Shown here in pieces: positions 41,813-52,494 of a stretch of DNA of 64,000 bases. The DNA lies in assembly GCF_000283155.1 (NCBI RefSeq), contig NW_004454193.1, positions 5,543,481-5,607,480 on the forward strand, given 5' to 3'. The stretch is from Ceratotherium simum simum. Its lineage: Eukaryota > Chordata > Mammalia > Perissodactyla > Rhinocerotidae. Positions within the stretch are counted from its first letter, which is position 1. Each line of letters opens with the position of its first letter. The notes below the pieces were generated by a model. That model searched no databases, had not been told where the DNA came from, and saw nothing but the letters and a program-made list of their open reading frames with translations. Made by a program: the position numbers and the translations under genes.

Positions 41813-41905
41813 TTGGTATCAACTCTGTGGGGTTGTTGTGACAATCCAATGGAGTAAATATGCGTACAATGCTCCCCACTCTGCCCAGGCTCCACAAACA
41901 CCAGC
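41813..41905 (+). mobile_element. MIR SINE, sense, right part
   Basis: 'ctgtggggttgttgtgacaa' then 'tccaatggagtaaatatgcg' completes the MIR 3' half after the ERE. Confidence 0.8.
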
Positions 41906-42744
41906 TGTCATTGAAAACATCCATTTGATATTCATTTGAACACAGTCCAAACATCCTCAATTTTCTAAAAGCAGCTTCAAGAGATGACTGCTTGCTCCAA
42001 CAGTGGAAATAATGTTTATTAAGCAAAATAGTGATTTCAAAAAAATTAATACAGCTTAGCCAACATTACCATCCATCCCCAAATGAGTACTGAGCACTTT
42101 GTAGTTCTGAGAAATGTGCTCCTTTTATTGGAATGAGCTACACTGGGACTCAGTTCTTGGGAGCTCAAAATGACCCTGATAAGGCAGGGTCTCGGGGGAG
42201 CTAGTTGGTGCAGCTGGACTTGGAGAAGGGAGAGCAGAAGGTGTGTCTGTGGCGAAAATCAAGCTGGACATCAGAAGTCCTTCAGTCCAGGGAGAAAGTG
42301 ATGGTCACAGGGGAGATGTGGGCAAGATAGGAGGAGCCAGCGGACTGTGAGGTCCAGGTAGGCCATCGTCTGCCCTCTTAGAGGGCTGGTGAGGCCAGGA
42401 GGGGTGATGGGGCAGCTGCTGAGTTAGCTTAACCTTGGGCGTGAAATGATCTGCCCTCCAGAATGCCTAATGGTATCTGTGAAATTTGGAGGTCCTGGGT
42501 ATTTGCAGGAAGTCATTTCAGAGTGTTGGGTGACAGCAGATGGCCTGAGGCTGGCTGGCAGAGCAGTAGGAGAAGGAAGTTGCCACAGGGGACCTCATCC
42601 TCCTCCTCTCGTGAGCCCAGCGCGGCACTAGGACGTGGGCTCTGAGGTCCACACCATAGGAACTGTGGTGGAAAGGGTCAGAAGAGCCTCCATCACTAGG
42701 GGCCACGTGAGCATGACAATCCTATAATTACCACCCGAGATGAT
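41906..42744. other. unique non-coding DNA
   Basis: No repeat or exon recognised; chance frames only. Confidence 0.4.
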
Positions 42745-42812
42745 TAATTCATTCAATCAATGATATTTATCGCATGTCAACTATGTGTTAGGAACTGCGC
42801 CAAGTGCTGGAA
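42745..42812 (-). mobile_element. L2 LINE 3' scrap, antisense
   Basis: 'ttaattcattcaatcaatga' and 'catgtcaactatgtgttagg' then 'aactgcgccaagtgctgg' are antisense L2 3' end. Confidence 0.7.
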
Positions 42813-42879
42813 ATAATTTTCTCTAGAACCAAGATTATCACCAGTCTCACACCCCAACTTTTAGTTTGCCAAAAATCAG

Positions 42880-42995
42880 GAGGGAAGCTGTGCACAATGC
42901 AGACTCCAGGGCCACCCAGGAGATTCTGATCCAGTGAGTAGAGCTTGGGGCCTGGGCATTTGCGTTTTGAACAAGTACAAATTTTGCTTCCTGAA
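42880..42995 (+). mobile_element. MER20-like hAT fragment
   Basis: 'aatgcagactccagggccac', 'ggagattctgatccagtgag' and 'cttggggcctgggcatttgc' match MER20-type hAT-Charlie sequence. Confidence 0.7.
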
Positions 42996-43024
42996 GCCAA
43001 TGAGCCATGGTGTGTCTCTCTGTC

Positions 43025-43110
43025 TGTCCATCCATCTAGCTACCATTTACTGAGCACCCCTCAGTGCCAAGCACTGGGCTGGGCGCTGAGGGTTGGAAGA
43101 AGGCATGGCC
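43025..43110 (-). mobile_element. L2 LINE 3' scrap, antisense
   Basis: 'accatttactgagcacccct' then 'cagtgccaagcactgggctg' is antisense L2 3' end. Confidence 0.7.
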
Positions 43111-43284
43111 CTTGCTGGCAAGTTGCTCGTGGCTATTGAAAAGGATCGGGCTCAATAATCATAACGGTTCCTACCATTTCAAACGCTATAATCTTTAAAA
43201 AGGTGCTTTAAAAAAAATATAAAACAAGCGATAGAAATACAATCTCTGTCCAACAGCCCATTAGGTCTGGTTCTTGTACAGAGG

Positions 43285-43462
43285 TTATAATGGATAAAAC
43301 AACACTTACTGTGAACCAGAGAGTTTTCTAAGTGCTCTGCGTATTGTATTTAAATGTTAGTCTCTACAACAACTTTTTGAGGCTGGTGTTATGAGCATTC
43401 CCATTTTACAGATGAGAAAATTGAGACATAGGAAGGGTCACTTAACAAGGTCTTGTGGCTAG
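43285..43462 (-). mobile_element. MIR SINE, antisense
   Basis: 'acacttactgtgaaccagag', 'ctaagtgctctgcgtattgt', 'cattttacagatgagaaaat' and 'cacttaacaaggtcttgtgg' are antisense MIR. Confidence 0.85.
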
Positions 43463-43624
43463 GAAGTGGTCTTGTGTTTTGACTTGTGTTTTAAAGAACA
43501 TAGGACGTCTTTATTTTCTTGGGTGCCAAGGTGGCAGTGAGATGGTGGGCTGAGCGACAGAAGGCTTAACGTCACAAATAGCAAGTCCAGAGGTTTAACG
43601 TCACACACAGATGAAAATCTCACT

Positions 43625-43925
43625 TTAGAAAATTTGCATTTGGATTGGCAAAACTTAGAGTTCGATAATATCAAAATGTTGCAAGGGTGTGGGGAAACAG
43701 CTTCTCCTGCACACTGTTGGTAGGAGTGTAAATTGGTTCAGCCACCTTGGAGGGTGATTTGGCAATATCTAGTAAAATCTCAAGGGTGCGTGACCTATGA
43801 TTGTGCAAACCCACTTCTAAATACGGCCACGTGTGCCCAAGGAGATGGAAAAAGAGGTTACTACAACACTGGAAAAGCAGGAAACAACCTAAATATCTAG
43901 CAATAGGGGTAGAGGTGAGAAAAGA
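43625..43925 (+). mobile_element. L1M ORF2 fragment, sense
   Basis: 'gcaagggtgtggggaaacag' followed by 'ggtaggagtgtaaattggtt' and 'gcaatatctagtaaaatctc', then 'gcaggaaacaacctaaatat' are ORF2 C-terminal L1 phrases with many stops. Confidence 0.85.
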
Positions 43926-44004
43926 AGTTTCCAACCCATGGAACCAATCCAGAAAGCTCTCAGCTTGCTCTTTCAAACCCATGGCTTGAGAAACACTTTC
44001 TAAT

Positions 44005-44255
44005 GCTGAGAAGTGGTGTCGCCCAATGGTTGGGAACACAGGTTCTGGCCCAGACTACCTGCCATGCATCTTGGCTCCTTCCTTTACACACAGTGTGATC
44101 TTAGGCAATTTTCTTGATCTCCTCGTGCCTTAGTTTCGTCATCTATGAAATGGGAGTGATAATAGTAGCACCTTGCTCATAGGAGTGTTGTGAAGATTAG
44201 GCACTAATGCAAGCAAATCTCCTAGAATGGTGTATGTTACCCAGTGTTTGTTGCA
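44005..44255 (+). mobile_element. MIR SINE, sense
   Basis: 'cccaatggttgggaacacag' head, 'gtgtgatcttaggcaatttt', 'agtttcgtcatctatgaaat', 'ggagtgttgtgaagattagg' and tail. Full-length MIR. Confidence 0.85.
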
Positions 44256-44999
44256 TAGCAATGCTACAGAGCCTCCATAAATGCAACATGGGCTGAGATG
44301 ACGATGATGATGCTGCTGATTGGCTATGGCTTGGATCTGTCTCAGGTATTAATTGGAAGAGTAAAAACAAACAACAAAAACAAAGAATAAAGCTCAGAGA
44401 AATGAACTTGGCTGGTATGAACCAAGTCAAAGATTTGATCCTTACTCACAAACTAGATAAGCTCATCTCGCAGTTGGGAAATGCTTAGAGAAATGATGGG
44501 TGATGGCCTCTGATACAGAGGAAGGGACAATAAGGAAAGGGGTCTTTAGGGTTCAGCACAGAGGCATTGATGCTTATTAGGGGTAAATATGGTGGCCACA
44601 CACTCACATGGCCACGGTGACACTAACAAAAGCTAATCCCTTGGGGGCAGAGATGGTGTCATGGCGAGCACTTCCATTCTGGCTGCAATGCCAATATCTT
44701 TTGTCATCCTGAGAGTCTGAAATGTTGTTCAGGATTTTCCCACAGTGAGGGAAATGTTTTTATTCCAATCCCCAGTGAATCTGTTGGATCCAACAGAAAC
44801 GTTGCTGCTTCCGCAAACGTCCGTGACCTCCAGCCTGTAAATGTGAGCTCTTTCTCAGTGACCTGCCTGCTGCTCTCTGCAGACTAGCTCACTGCCCCTT
44901 GGGGCTCCTGAGGACCAGCCAAGGGGATTTCTAGATATTTAGCAATTAGCAATTTCTCTCATAAAACATATGAGCACTTAGCAGTGAGGAGATTGCATT
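44256..44999. other. unique non-coding DNA
   Basis: No repeat or exon recognised; a short (GAT)n patch lies near 44296-44313. Confidence 0.4.
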
Positions 45000-46200
45000 T
45001 ATTGAGAGATTTGCCCAGGCTTCCTTCTCCATGATAAATGACAGATTCTTTGGAGTATTAAAGTAATACCACACCTCCAGTTCCGGCACCGAGGCGTCTG
45101 CTCTGCCGTGAAGCAATTGTCATTTCAGTGGAAGATGTAGGAGTCACGTTGGAAACTGGGGCAGAATGATTCCAAGGCATCTGCAGAGATACCAAAGCAG
45201 CCACCAGGCTCTGTTTACCAACACAATTAAACCTCCACCGTTCCCAGCTGCAGTACAAACATAGTCTTATCTACTGAACGCTAGCCGATTAAGTCATCGG
45301 GACTGCAGAAGGGCTGCAGATATTAATAACCAACCTCCACGTGAGTCATTTGAGTGGAGTGGAACATCGTGGCAGGTTCTTCGGCCTTAAGGCGGAAAAG
45401 TTCACACCTTCCTGACACTGCCATAAAACATTGCAACATTACAACTTTTCAACCATATCTAAAAGGCCAATTTAAGTTTATTCCCATCTGCGTTGATGGC
45501 CATGGTTCAGCAGGTGAAAACCAGTAATAGCTGCAGTCCGGCTCTGGGTGGATGCCAGCACAGATGTGTTCAGTCAAATGACTAATTGAAAACCTTAGAC
45601 AAAATCAGCAGCCTGGCCATTTTGCCTGCATAATAAAGCAGTGCTGATAAAGGCAGGGGAGAAAAAAAATCCACCCATCTCATCATCAGTGCCATTAACA
45701 ATCATGAGAAAAGATGAAAACAACGCATGGTTTATTCTGCAAATGAAGGCATATAACTAGATGGTTTCCCAGGGGCCCATTACCCGTTTTAATAATACAT
45801 CAAGGAGACTGAGCAAACAGTTTGTATGTGCAAACCAAACAGAGAAAACTATTTACGGTTACCGCATACAGAGACAACTCCCAGCTCTCTGGATTTAACA
45901 AATTTATAAAGGTACATAACATGATAGCTATTAGCAAAATTAAAAGAGAACCATTACAGACTTACAGTCTGCCATGCTCGCTCGCCAGTCAAGAAGGAAC
46001 GCCAACACCAACTTTCAATTCAGAAGAATACCCCCCCACCTATTTTTTCTTTCCTCCAAGAGAGCAGCCTGACTTGGACTCAAATTATGTGCATGAATAA
46101 TAAAATACCATCTAATTAAAAACTGTAGTTAAATATGCAAAAATTAATGGTAATGAGATTGTGCAATACCTCGGAGTATAGGCACTCTGCGAATTACTCA
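45000..46200. other. repeat-free candidate conserved non-coding cluster
   Basis: About 1.2 kb without repeats and rich in homeodomain, GATA and TALE-like words ('caaatgactaattgaaaacc', 'tgctgataaaggcagg', 'ttacggttaccgcatac', 'aatttataaaggtacat'). No coding frame with a known domain. Enhancer cluster by inference. Confidence 0.4.
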
Positions 46201-47460
46201 CAAGAGCTCCTTTGCTTGACCTAAACAGGAGGTAACAGAAGCGACTTTGAACATTCTCGGTCCTGGTACCCCACGGTGCCCCATGATGTCCCTCACAACC
46301 AGGGCATCAAATGGCCAACCTGGGTGGAAGGTGGCCCTGCCAGAGCATCCTCTTCCAGTTCTTGGATGTAGCAGAAACTGAAAGGATTGGGGTGGGCATT
46401 GTGCAAAAGGCTGGGTGGAGGAGGGGACCAGGGCAGGGGCTTGTCATCTCAAAATAAGAAAGGCCTGTTCACAAAATGATGATGGCTGGACAAACAGACC
46501 CCTGGTAAGAAAAACAGAGGGACAGTTCTATTTTTGGACTCATTTAAGAGTGTTTCCGTACAAGCTGTCCAGAGCTGTCTTACCTTCCCCATCACCAATG
46601 TAAGGTTCCGCCCACACTCTGGATTGTACCAAATCATTCTGGGAGAAAATCTGTTTGCCAGCACTATTGCCTAGGACAAAGGCGACGACCAGAAACTTCT
46701 CCCCAGTGGGCAACTTGCTTTTCTCCCTTGCAGTCTTGGAAGCCTTCACTATATCATCAGCAAGAGCACGTGACCGCACTCTCCTACCCTGTTTCAAGAG
46801 GCCAGTGGTCTCCTTTCTACTTTTAAGCCCTCTTGGCGCTTGACGACTGAGGCTTTGGGACTGAGTTAACCTCCTGAGTGCATGCCTGATATTCGTTTTA
46901 AAAACAGGAGACTAGATCTCACCCATCACTTCTGCTTGGAGCTTCTGAATCTCTACCCCGACCCCCCATCTCTGTCGTCCCATTTCTTTGAGGCTGGTGA
47001 CTCTGCTTGAGGACAGTTGGTGACAAACTGAGCGACAGCGCCGTGTAAGAGGAGAACATGATCTTGGTGCGGTAACAATTTCAGAATCATTCAATATGAT
47101 TCCTACTTTTGCCTTTTCATCTGTTGAAATGGAGTCTGACATGCTGGAAAGTAAGCACTTCTTCGGGGAGGACTTTCTCGTTCAGATGAGCCTGATGGAA
47201 AACTTCTCTCTCAGCACCTTCCTGAACATGCCCGTGTCATTCTGCTTATGATAAGCGTTTCTTGTCAAGTCAGTAGGTATTTGAGCTAATTGACACGTTC
47301 TCAACAGCCCTCTACACCAGGCTGGTTCCTCAGCTGTGCAAGAGAACAACCGTTGTGATGTTGGCAGAGTGAGCATTTTGTTCGCTGCTAGCTGACCTTA
47401 ACCATTTCTGAGATTTGTATTGTAATGTTTGGGGCTCGTGAGAAAATGGTGAACTTGATT
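46201..47460. other. unique non-coding DNA
   Basis: No repeat or exon recognised; overlapping frames at 46415-46843 are chance. Confidence 0.4.
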
Positions 47461-47466
47461 TGCCTT

Positions 47467-47703
47467 TTTCCTTCTTTTTTTTTTTTTTAAAGATTTTATT
47501 TATTTATTTTTTTACCCCCAAAGCCCAGTAGATAGTTGTATGTCATAGCTGCACATCCTTCTAGTCGCTGTATGTGGGACGCGGCCTCAGCATGGCTGGA
47601 GAAGCGGTTCGTCGGTGAGCGCCCGGGATCCGAACCCGGGCCGCCAGTAGCAGAGCGCGCACTTAACCGCTAAGCCATGGGGCCAGCCCTTTCCTTCTTT
47701 TTT
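47467..47703 (-). mobile_element. ERE SINE, antisense (ERE1-like)
   Basis: On the minus strand: head 'ccatggcttagcggttaag', B box 'gggttcggatcc', body, then 'ctactgggctttgggggt' and an (AAAT)n/A-rich tail. It lacks the 3' 'gattggcaa' extension of the longer forms. Flanking tttccttctttttt repeats form the TSD. The right end of the SINE is near 47689. Confidence 0.93.
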
Positions 47704-47979
47704 TCTTTGTCTTGTCAAAAATGTCTGAATTTCTCCCTTCCTGTCTCAGTTCTACCTGACTTGCTCAGTCAGCAGCCAAGTGTTAACGGTGGAAACACTG
47801 CAGTAAGAATTTCTAGTGTTTGACATGGCAAAGGTACAAAATTGGACAGGCTGAGCCTTCTTAAAATCTTTGGGCAGATCACACTTAGGTTTGGGATCCT
47901 GAAAAGGCTTGGTGCCTGATACATATGTTCCTTATTGATTGATTGATTGGGCATTTATATTTCCCAAATGAGTGGTATT
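47704..47979. other. unique non-coding DNA
   Basis: A short (GATT)n at about 47935-47949 and a possible L2 3' scrap before it; nothing else. Confidence 0.4.
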
Positions 47980-48225
47980 TGAGAATTCGGTTGAGTGTAC
48001 AAACTCTAATGCCACTCAGACTGGAGCTTTGCTGCTTGCTAGCTGTGTGACCTTGGGCAAGTTCCCCCACCTCTCTGAGCTTCCATTTATTCATCCATAA
48101 ATGGAGATAATTATGATGTCTCCCTCATAGGGTTCTTGCTTTGATTAAATGAGATAGCGTACATATAGGAATTAGCACAATGCTAAGCTCATAGTAAATA
48201 GTCAATGAATAGTAGCTATACTATA
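47980..48225 (+). mobile_element. MIR SINE, sense
   Basis: 'gccactcagactggagcttt', 'agctgtgtgaccttgggcaa', 'cacctctctgagcttccatt', 'gattaaatgagatagcgtac' and 'catagtaaatagtcaatgaa' mark a full MIR. Confidence 0.9.
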
Positions 48226-48227
48226 TA

Positions 48228-48265
48228 ACACCAACAGCAACAACAATAACAATAATAATAATTAC
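48228..48265. repeat. (AAC)n/(AAT)n short array
   Basis: 'caacagcaacaacaataaca' then 'ataataataatt', following the MIR 3' end. Confidence 0.9.
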
Positions 48266-48407
48266 TAGAGCTCATTTTCCATAAAATCACTTAAAACAGT
48301 ATAGGAAAAACAGAGATAAAAAGTTAGGGGTCATGAAGATTTTAGACAAAAGGAGAAATAGATGGACTGGGACTAAACATAATAATTATCATAGCATTTT
48401 ATAGTTT

Positions 48408-48415
48408 TTCAAAGT
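48408..48415. repeat. ERE left target-site duplication
   Basis: ttcaaagt, exact match to 48673-48680. Confidence 0.85.
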
Positions 48416-48672
48416 TTTTTTTTTTTAGGAAGATTGGCGCTGAGCTAACATCTGTTGCCAATCTTCCTTCTTTTTTCCTTTTTTCTCCCCAAAGCCCCAG
48501 TAGATAGTCATATGTCATAGTTGTACATCTTTCTAGTTTCTCTATGTGGGATGCTGCCTCAGCATGCCCTGATGAGCGGTGCATAGGTCAGCGCCCAGGA
48601 TCTGCACCTGCGAACCCCAAGCCACCAAAGCGGAGTGTGCGAACTTAACCACCACACCACCAGGCCGGCCCC
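48416..48672 (-). mobile_element. ERE SINE, antisense (long form)
   Basis: Reads 'gaagattggcgctgagctaa', 'ctgttgccaatcttccttct', 'ccccaaagccccagtagata' and ends at the degraded tRNA-like head 'accaccaggccggcccc'. The B box is damaged, so this copy is older than those at 34.8 and 47.5 kb. Confidence 0.92.
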
Positions 48673-48680
48673 TTCAAAGT
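48673..48680. repeat. ERE right target-site duplication
   Basis: ttcaaagt, exact match to 48408-48415. Confidence 0.85.
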
Positions 48681-49254
48681 GTTATGATGTACAATTATTC
48701 AAAGAAACTAACTGTTAAGATACTTTTGATGTCAAGAATTAGAAGGCTCAACTATTAATGGCTTACAAGTTTAGAACATTTGTTGTTCTGCACAGCAAGA
48801 AGCCCAGAGGTTTCCAGGGTTTGGTGTTTAGCAGTTCCTTGATTTCAGGGTTGGTTTCCCTGCAAATCTCTTGGCTTCCCTTATGGCTCCAAGATGGCTG
48901 CCCCAGCTCCAGCTTTCACATCCCCTTTCTCACAAACTTTATCTGAAAGAAGGAAGGCTTAGGGGCAGCGGACGAGGTTAATTTTCTCCTTGCTCATATC
49001 TCATGAGGGAAATCTTTTCCCGGGCTTCTCAGCAGATTTCTCATTATAACTCATTCACCATAACTGGGTCACATGTTCATCTGTAACGCAATCATAGGGA
49101 GAGGAGAATGGGATTATCACATTTGGCTTTGACAAATGATGACTCATTCACTAGAGTTGGCTCCACCTTTCCTGAGCACATTGCCTTTGGGAACCCAAAC
49201 AATACAGGACTTCTGCTATCAAGGGAAAAAATGGGGGAGCAGCTTAGAATGTCC
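48681..49254. other. unassigned, possibly an ancient repeat
   Basis: 'cttatggctccaagatggct' and 'ataactgggtcacatgttca' resemble wording of old interspersed repeats, but no family can be named. No exon seen. Confidence 0.3.
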
Positions 49255-49425
49255 GCCAAACCCTTTGATGGCATGTGTTATTATGATCATTTGACAGGTA
49301 TGGAAACTGAGACTTAGACAGGTTAAGTAAATTTTTTAAGGCACATGCAACTTGTAAGTGATGGAACTGGGTCTAGAAGACAGATCTTTAGGCTCCTGAT
49401 TTAGAGTTCATTTCACTACATCCAA
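49255..49425 (-). mobile_element. MIR SINE fragment, antisense
   Basis: 'gtatggaaactgagacttag' then 'acaggttaagtaaatttttt' and 'gaactgggtctagaagacag' are antisense MIR. Confidence 0.75.
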
Positions 49426-50864
49426 CTGTAAGGTGATATTGAATTTGAAACTCCAAGCTTACTGGTAGACCGAGTGAAAAAGCCAAGAAGATAAATTTGT
49501 AGTTCATCTCATCTGATCAAAAGGAGCCATATAAGTTTATCTAGAGAGAAACATTTTTTTATGGTCCTAAATTCTTGGAGGAATTTATTGCGTGGATTCT
49601 TACATAAGGGACAGAATAACATAATGGATAATGTCAAAAATGATAACTGGCAAATGCTTAGACACCATGAAAAACAGCAGCGGTTTCTAACATTTAGTTT
49701 TCTGGTAAGACATACGTGCATGACATGGTCTCATGGGGGAACCCAGGTTTTGACTAACCTTAAAAAATTTGGCAGAGAAGTTAATCTCTATAGTACTGGA
49801 ACAGATCAAGACTAAAAATAGTACATTGGGAACAATTACTCAGTACATTTTTTGGCATAGATAAGCTGGGCTTTGGTTTATGTGCAATTCCTGGTATATC
49901 ATAACCACATCCTCTTCTCTCCCACTCAAAAAGGCAAATGAGTGAGTGAGACTGTTCTATGGGTTGCTTTGAACTGACTCATTTATATATAAAAGAGTCA
50001 ATCATTTGCAAAACTTCATCGCTTATTATTGGTTTAATTGTTATGCCTTATTCCACATACTACAATCGCAAAGTAGACACAAGGCCCCCTCCCCAATTCC
50101 AGCTCAATATTCAGAAAAACAGTGAGCAAATTCACCTCCACAAGGAAGTGCTTAATTAAAGAGAAAACTCTGACATTCCCTGATGTTTGCCAAGTCAGTG
50201 TTCTTTAAAATTACCTTAAATAAATTTGCACACTATCTCAATAGCTATTATTCTACCGGAGAAGGATGGTGGCTCACTTTCTCACTGGCTGATGTTCGAA
50301 AAAGTCCTGTAATCGCCTGCATTTATTCCTACTTACCCACCTCTTCAAGTCCATATGACCTTATATAATCATTTAGAGAGGAGTTGGCCTGCATGGAGAG
50401 AGCACACACAGAACTCAGGGCCGCCTGCAGCCACCGTGGAAATGCCATTGTTGGGCCAGCTCTCTTCATTGTCTGGGAGAGCCTCTGACCTCCAGATGCA
50501 GCATGATCTGGTGATTTGGTTTATGAGTGAGCACAGACACTTACCTTATTGTAAGGAAGATCCTATGTTTGTTCATCATGGAGGAAATAATGTTCTTTCT
50601 GCTGGGAAATACCATCCAATGTGGTCAAGTGTTTGTCAGACTGGTTATGGAAATAGAGTAATTGTTTAATTTTTTAAAAAAATAATGACCATTTCATTTC
50701 TGGAAGAAGATGTTGTTTATAAACAAGTTTAGGGAGATGTCTCATTGATTAAGGGGAACCTCTTATGCTGAGGAAATTGAAATTTTCATAAAAATCCCAA
50801 TGTATAGGAGTCAATAGATTGGTTACAAAGTGGGAAAATACAAGAACTTTATCCAACTATTTTG
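49426..50864. other. unique AT-rich non-coding DNA
   Basis: No repeat or exon recognised over about 1.4 kb. Chance frames at 49561-49815, 49959-50159 and 50355-50669 have no domains. Confidence 0.4.
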
Positions 50865-51000
50865 TAATTATTTATTGAGCACCTACTATGTGCCTGGTAC
50901 TTAGTAGATTAGTCTTGTAGGGGACGTGGAGAGGAGCAAGACCTAGCACTTAGCACTTGCCCTGAAGGTGGTTCCATCTTCAGGGCTCACAAACTCTAGC
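50865..51000 (-). mobile_element. L2 LINE 3' end, antisense
   Basis: 'atttattgagcacctactat' then 'gtgcctggtacttagtagat' is antisense L2 3' end. Confidence 0.75.
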
Positions 51001-51714
51001 GCTTATGAGGGCAAGCGTAAATGTGTGATACAGGCCAGTGGAGATGGCAACAAACTTGAGATCCATGCCCCACCCAAAGGGGTGGATGCTACTCAGCTTC
51101 TATGGTGATTTCCATCTGGGAATGCTGGCCCAATGTAGCTAGATCATCCCATTTTATAAGACTAATGGAAATCAAACATTTTATGTGAACTCTCTATTTT
51201 TCATTGCTAATTTCATTTAAATAAAATAAAAATTGTGAGGGAAATACAAAACACGTCAGTTTGCTGTTTTCCCTGAATTGATTTGTTGGTTTGGCAGCAT
51301 AAAAACTCGGCTCTTAATGGCATTCATTTTCTGTCCATTTTGTCTTGTGAAGAAATTAATTACACTTATGTCAGCGAAAAATACCTTTGGGTCTTTAAAT
51401 CTCTTTTTTCCTCTCTTTTTTAAGCTGAAAGTATTTCTGCCTAATTGACCAGCATCTGCCATTGTGAGATGCTGGTCATCATGAGAGATGTTATGAGGTG
51501 GTGTGAGGGCTGTTGGCACATTTCAACTTGGTTTCAACCATCATTTAAGAATGGCTTTTCTTCCCATCACATGGGAGTGAGCCTAGTGGTTGAAACCTGA
51601 GGACAGAGGGGAAGGATGAGAGAAGAGAAGAAACAGAGAGAGAGAATAAGACTACTGGAGGGCTGAGAATGTGTAAGAGTCTGAAACTGATAGCAAATTA
51701 ACTTATTTTTTTCA
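51001..51714. other. unique non-coding DNA with a perfect hairpin
   Basis: Repeat-free. Contains the inverted repeat at 51446-51478 and an AT-rich stretch at 51190-51245. 51250-51430 has 'gaagaaattaattacactta' and may be a conserved block. Confidence 0.35.
51446..51478. repeat. perfect 12-bp inverted repeat, 9-nt loop
   Basis: Arms tgaccagcatct (51446-51457) and agatgctggtca (51467-51478) are exact complements around gccattgtg. Too short for a typical pre-miRNA and no U-run follows. Confidence 0.9.
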
Positions 51715-52095
51715 TTCATGCACTTATTCATTCATTGGTATTTATTGAGCATCTACTATGTGTCAATCTTTATTTTAGGAATCTATATATTGGGTGAATG
51801 GGGCAGACAAAGTCTCTGCTCTCATGAAACGTACATTCCAGCAGGGGTGTGGAAGGGACAGGATATGAACAAGTAAATAAATAGAGTCATTTGAAATGGC
51901 AATAATTGCTAATGAATGAAATAAAACAGCGTAGTGAGATATGAGCAGAGGTTACATTAGTGGGAGTGGTCAGGGAAGACTCGGAGAAGAAGAAATTTGA
52001 GCTGAAACCTTAAAAATGACAAGAAGACAGTTATGCAAAGATCCGCCGGGAGGTGGTAAGGGATACTGGGAGGTGGTATTCAAGAGATAACCTTA
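51715..52095 (-). mobile_element. L2 LINE, antisense
   Basis: 'ttattcattcattggtattt', 'gagcatctactatgtgtcaa', 'ctctcatgaaacgtacattc', 'cagggaagactcggagaaga' and 'aaatttgagctgaaacctta' follow antisense L2. Confidence 0.85.
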
Positions 52096-52494
52096 ATTAC
52101 AAATTGAGTCGGTTATTCCCATTTCTGAGTATTTTTCTGGTCTGTTTGGCTAACAAAGGGACAATGTCTCCATTTAGTATTAATATGTCTTTCTAATTGG
52201 CGTATCTTTCTACGAGAGACATCTTTCTAATGATTGCTAGCCTGTTTCTTTGACAAAGAGAGAGCAGACCTCAAGCCCAGAAGCTTTAGCAAGCAATAGT
52301 AGCTGGCCAGAATTAATAATGTTATTTTATTTGTTCTTTCTGTATTTTCCTAGTTTCTTTCCAGTTTGCCGTTTTGCCATAGTGATACAGAATGTCCTTT
52401 TCGAAGGAATGTAGTTAAGTGAAAAGAATGAGTCAAATTTAAACACAAATATTAATTAAGCAATAGCATAGGATTTTCCAGAGTTAAGATGACA
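52096..52494. other. unique AT-rich non-coding DNA
   Basis: Nothing recognised. Confidence 0.4.

Noticed and set aside
47590..47690. tRNA-like gene
   Set aside because: Again the head of an ERE SINE on the minus strand.
51446..51478. Pre-microRNA
   Set aside because: The stem is only 12 bp and flanking bases do not extend it; far shorter than a pre-miRNA hairpin.
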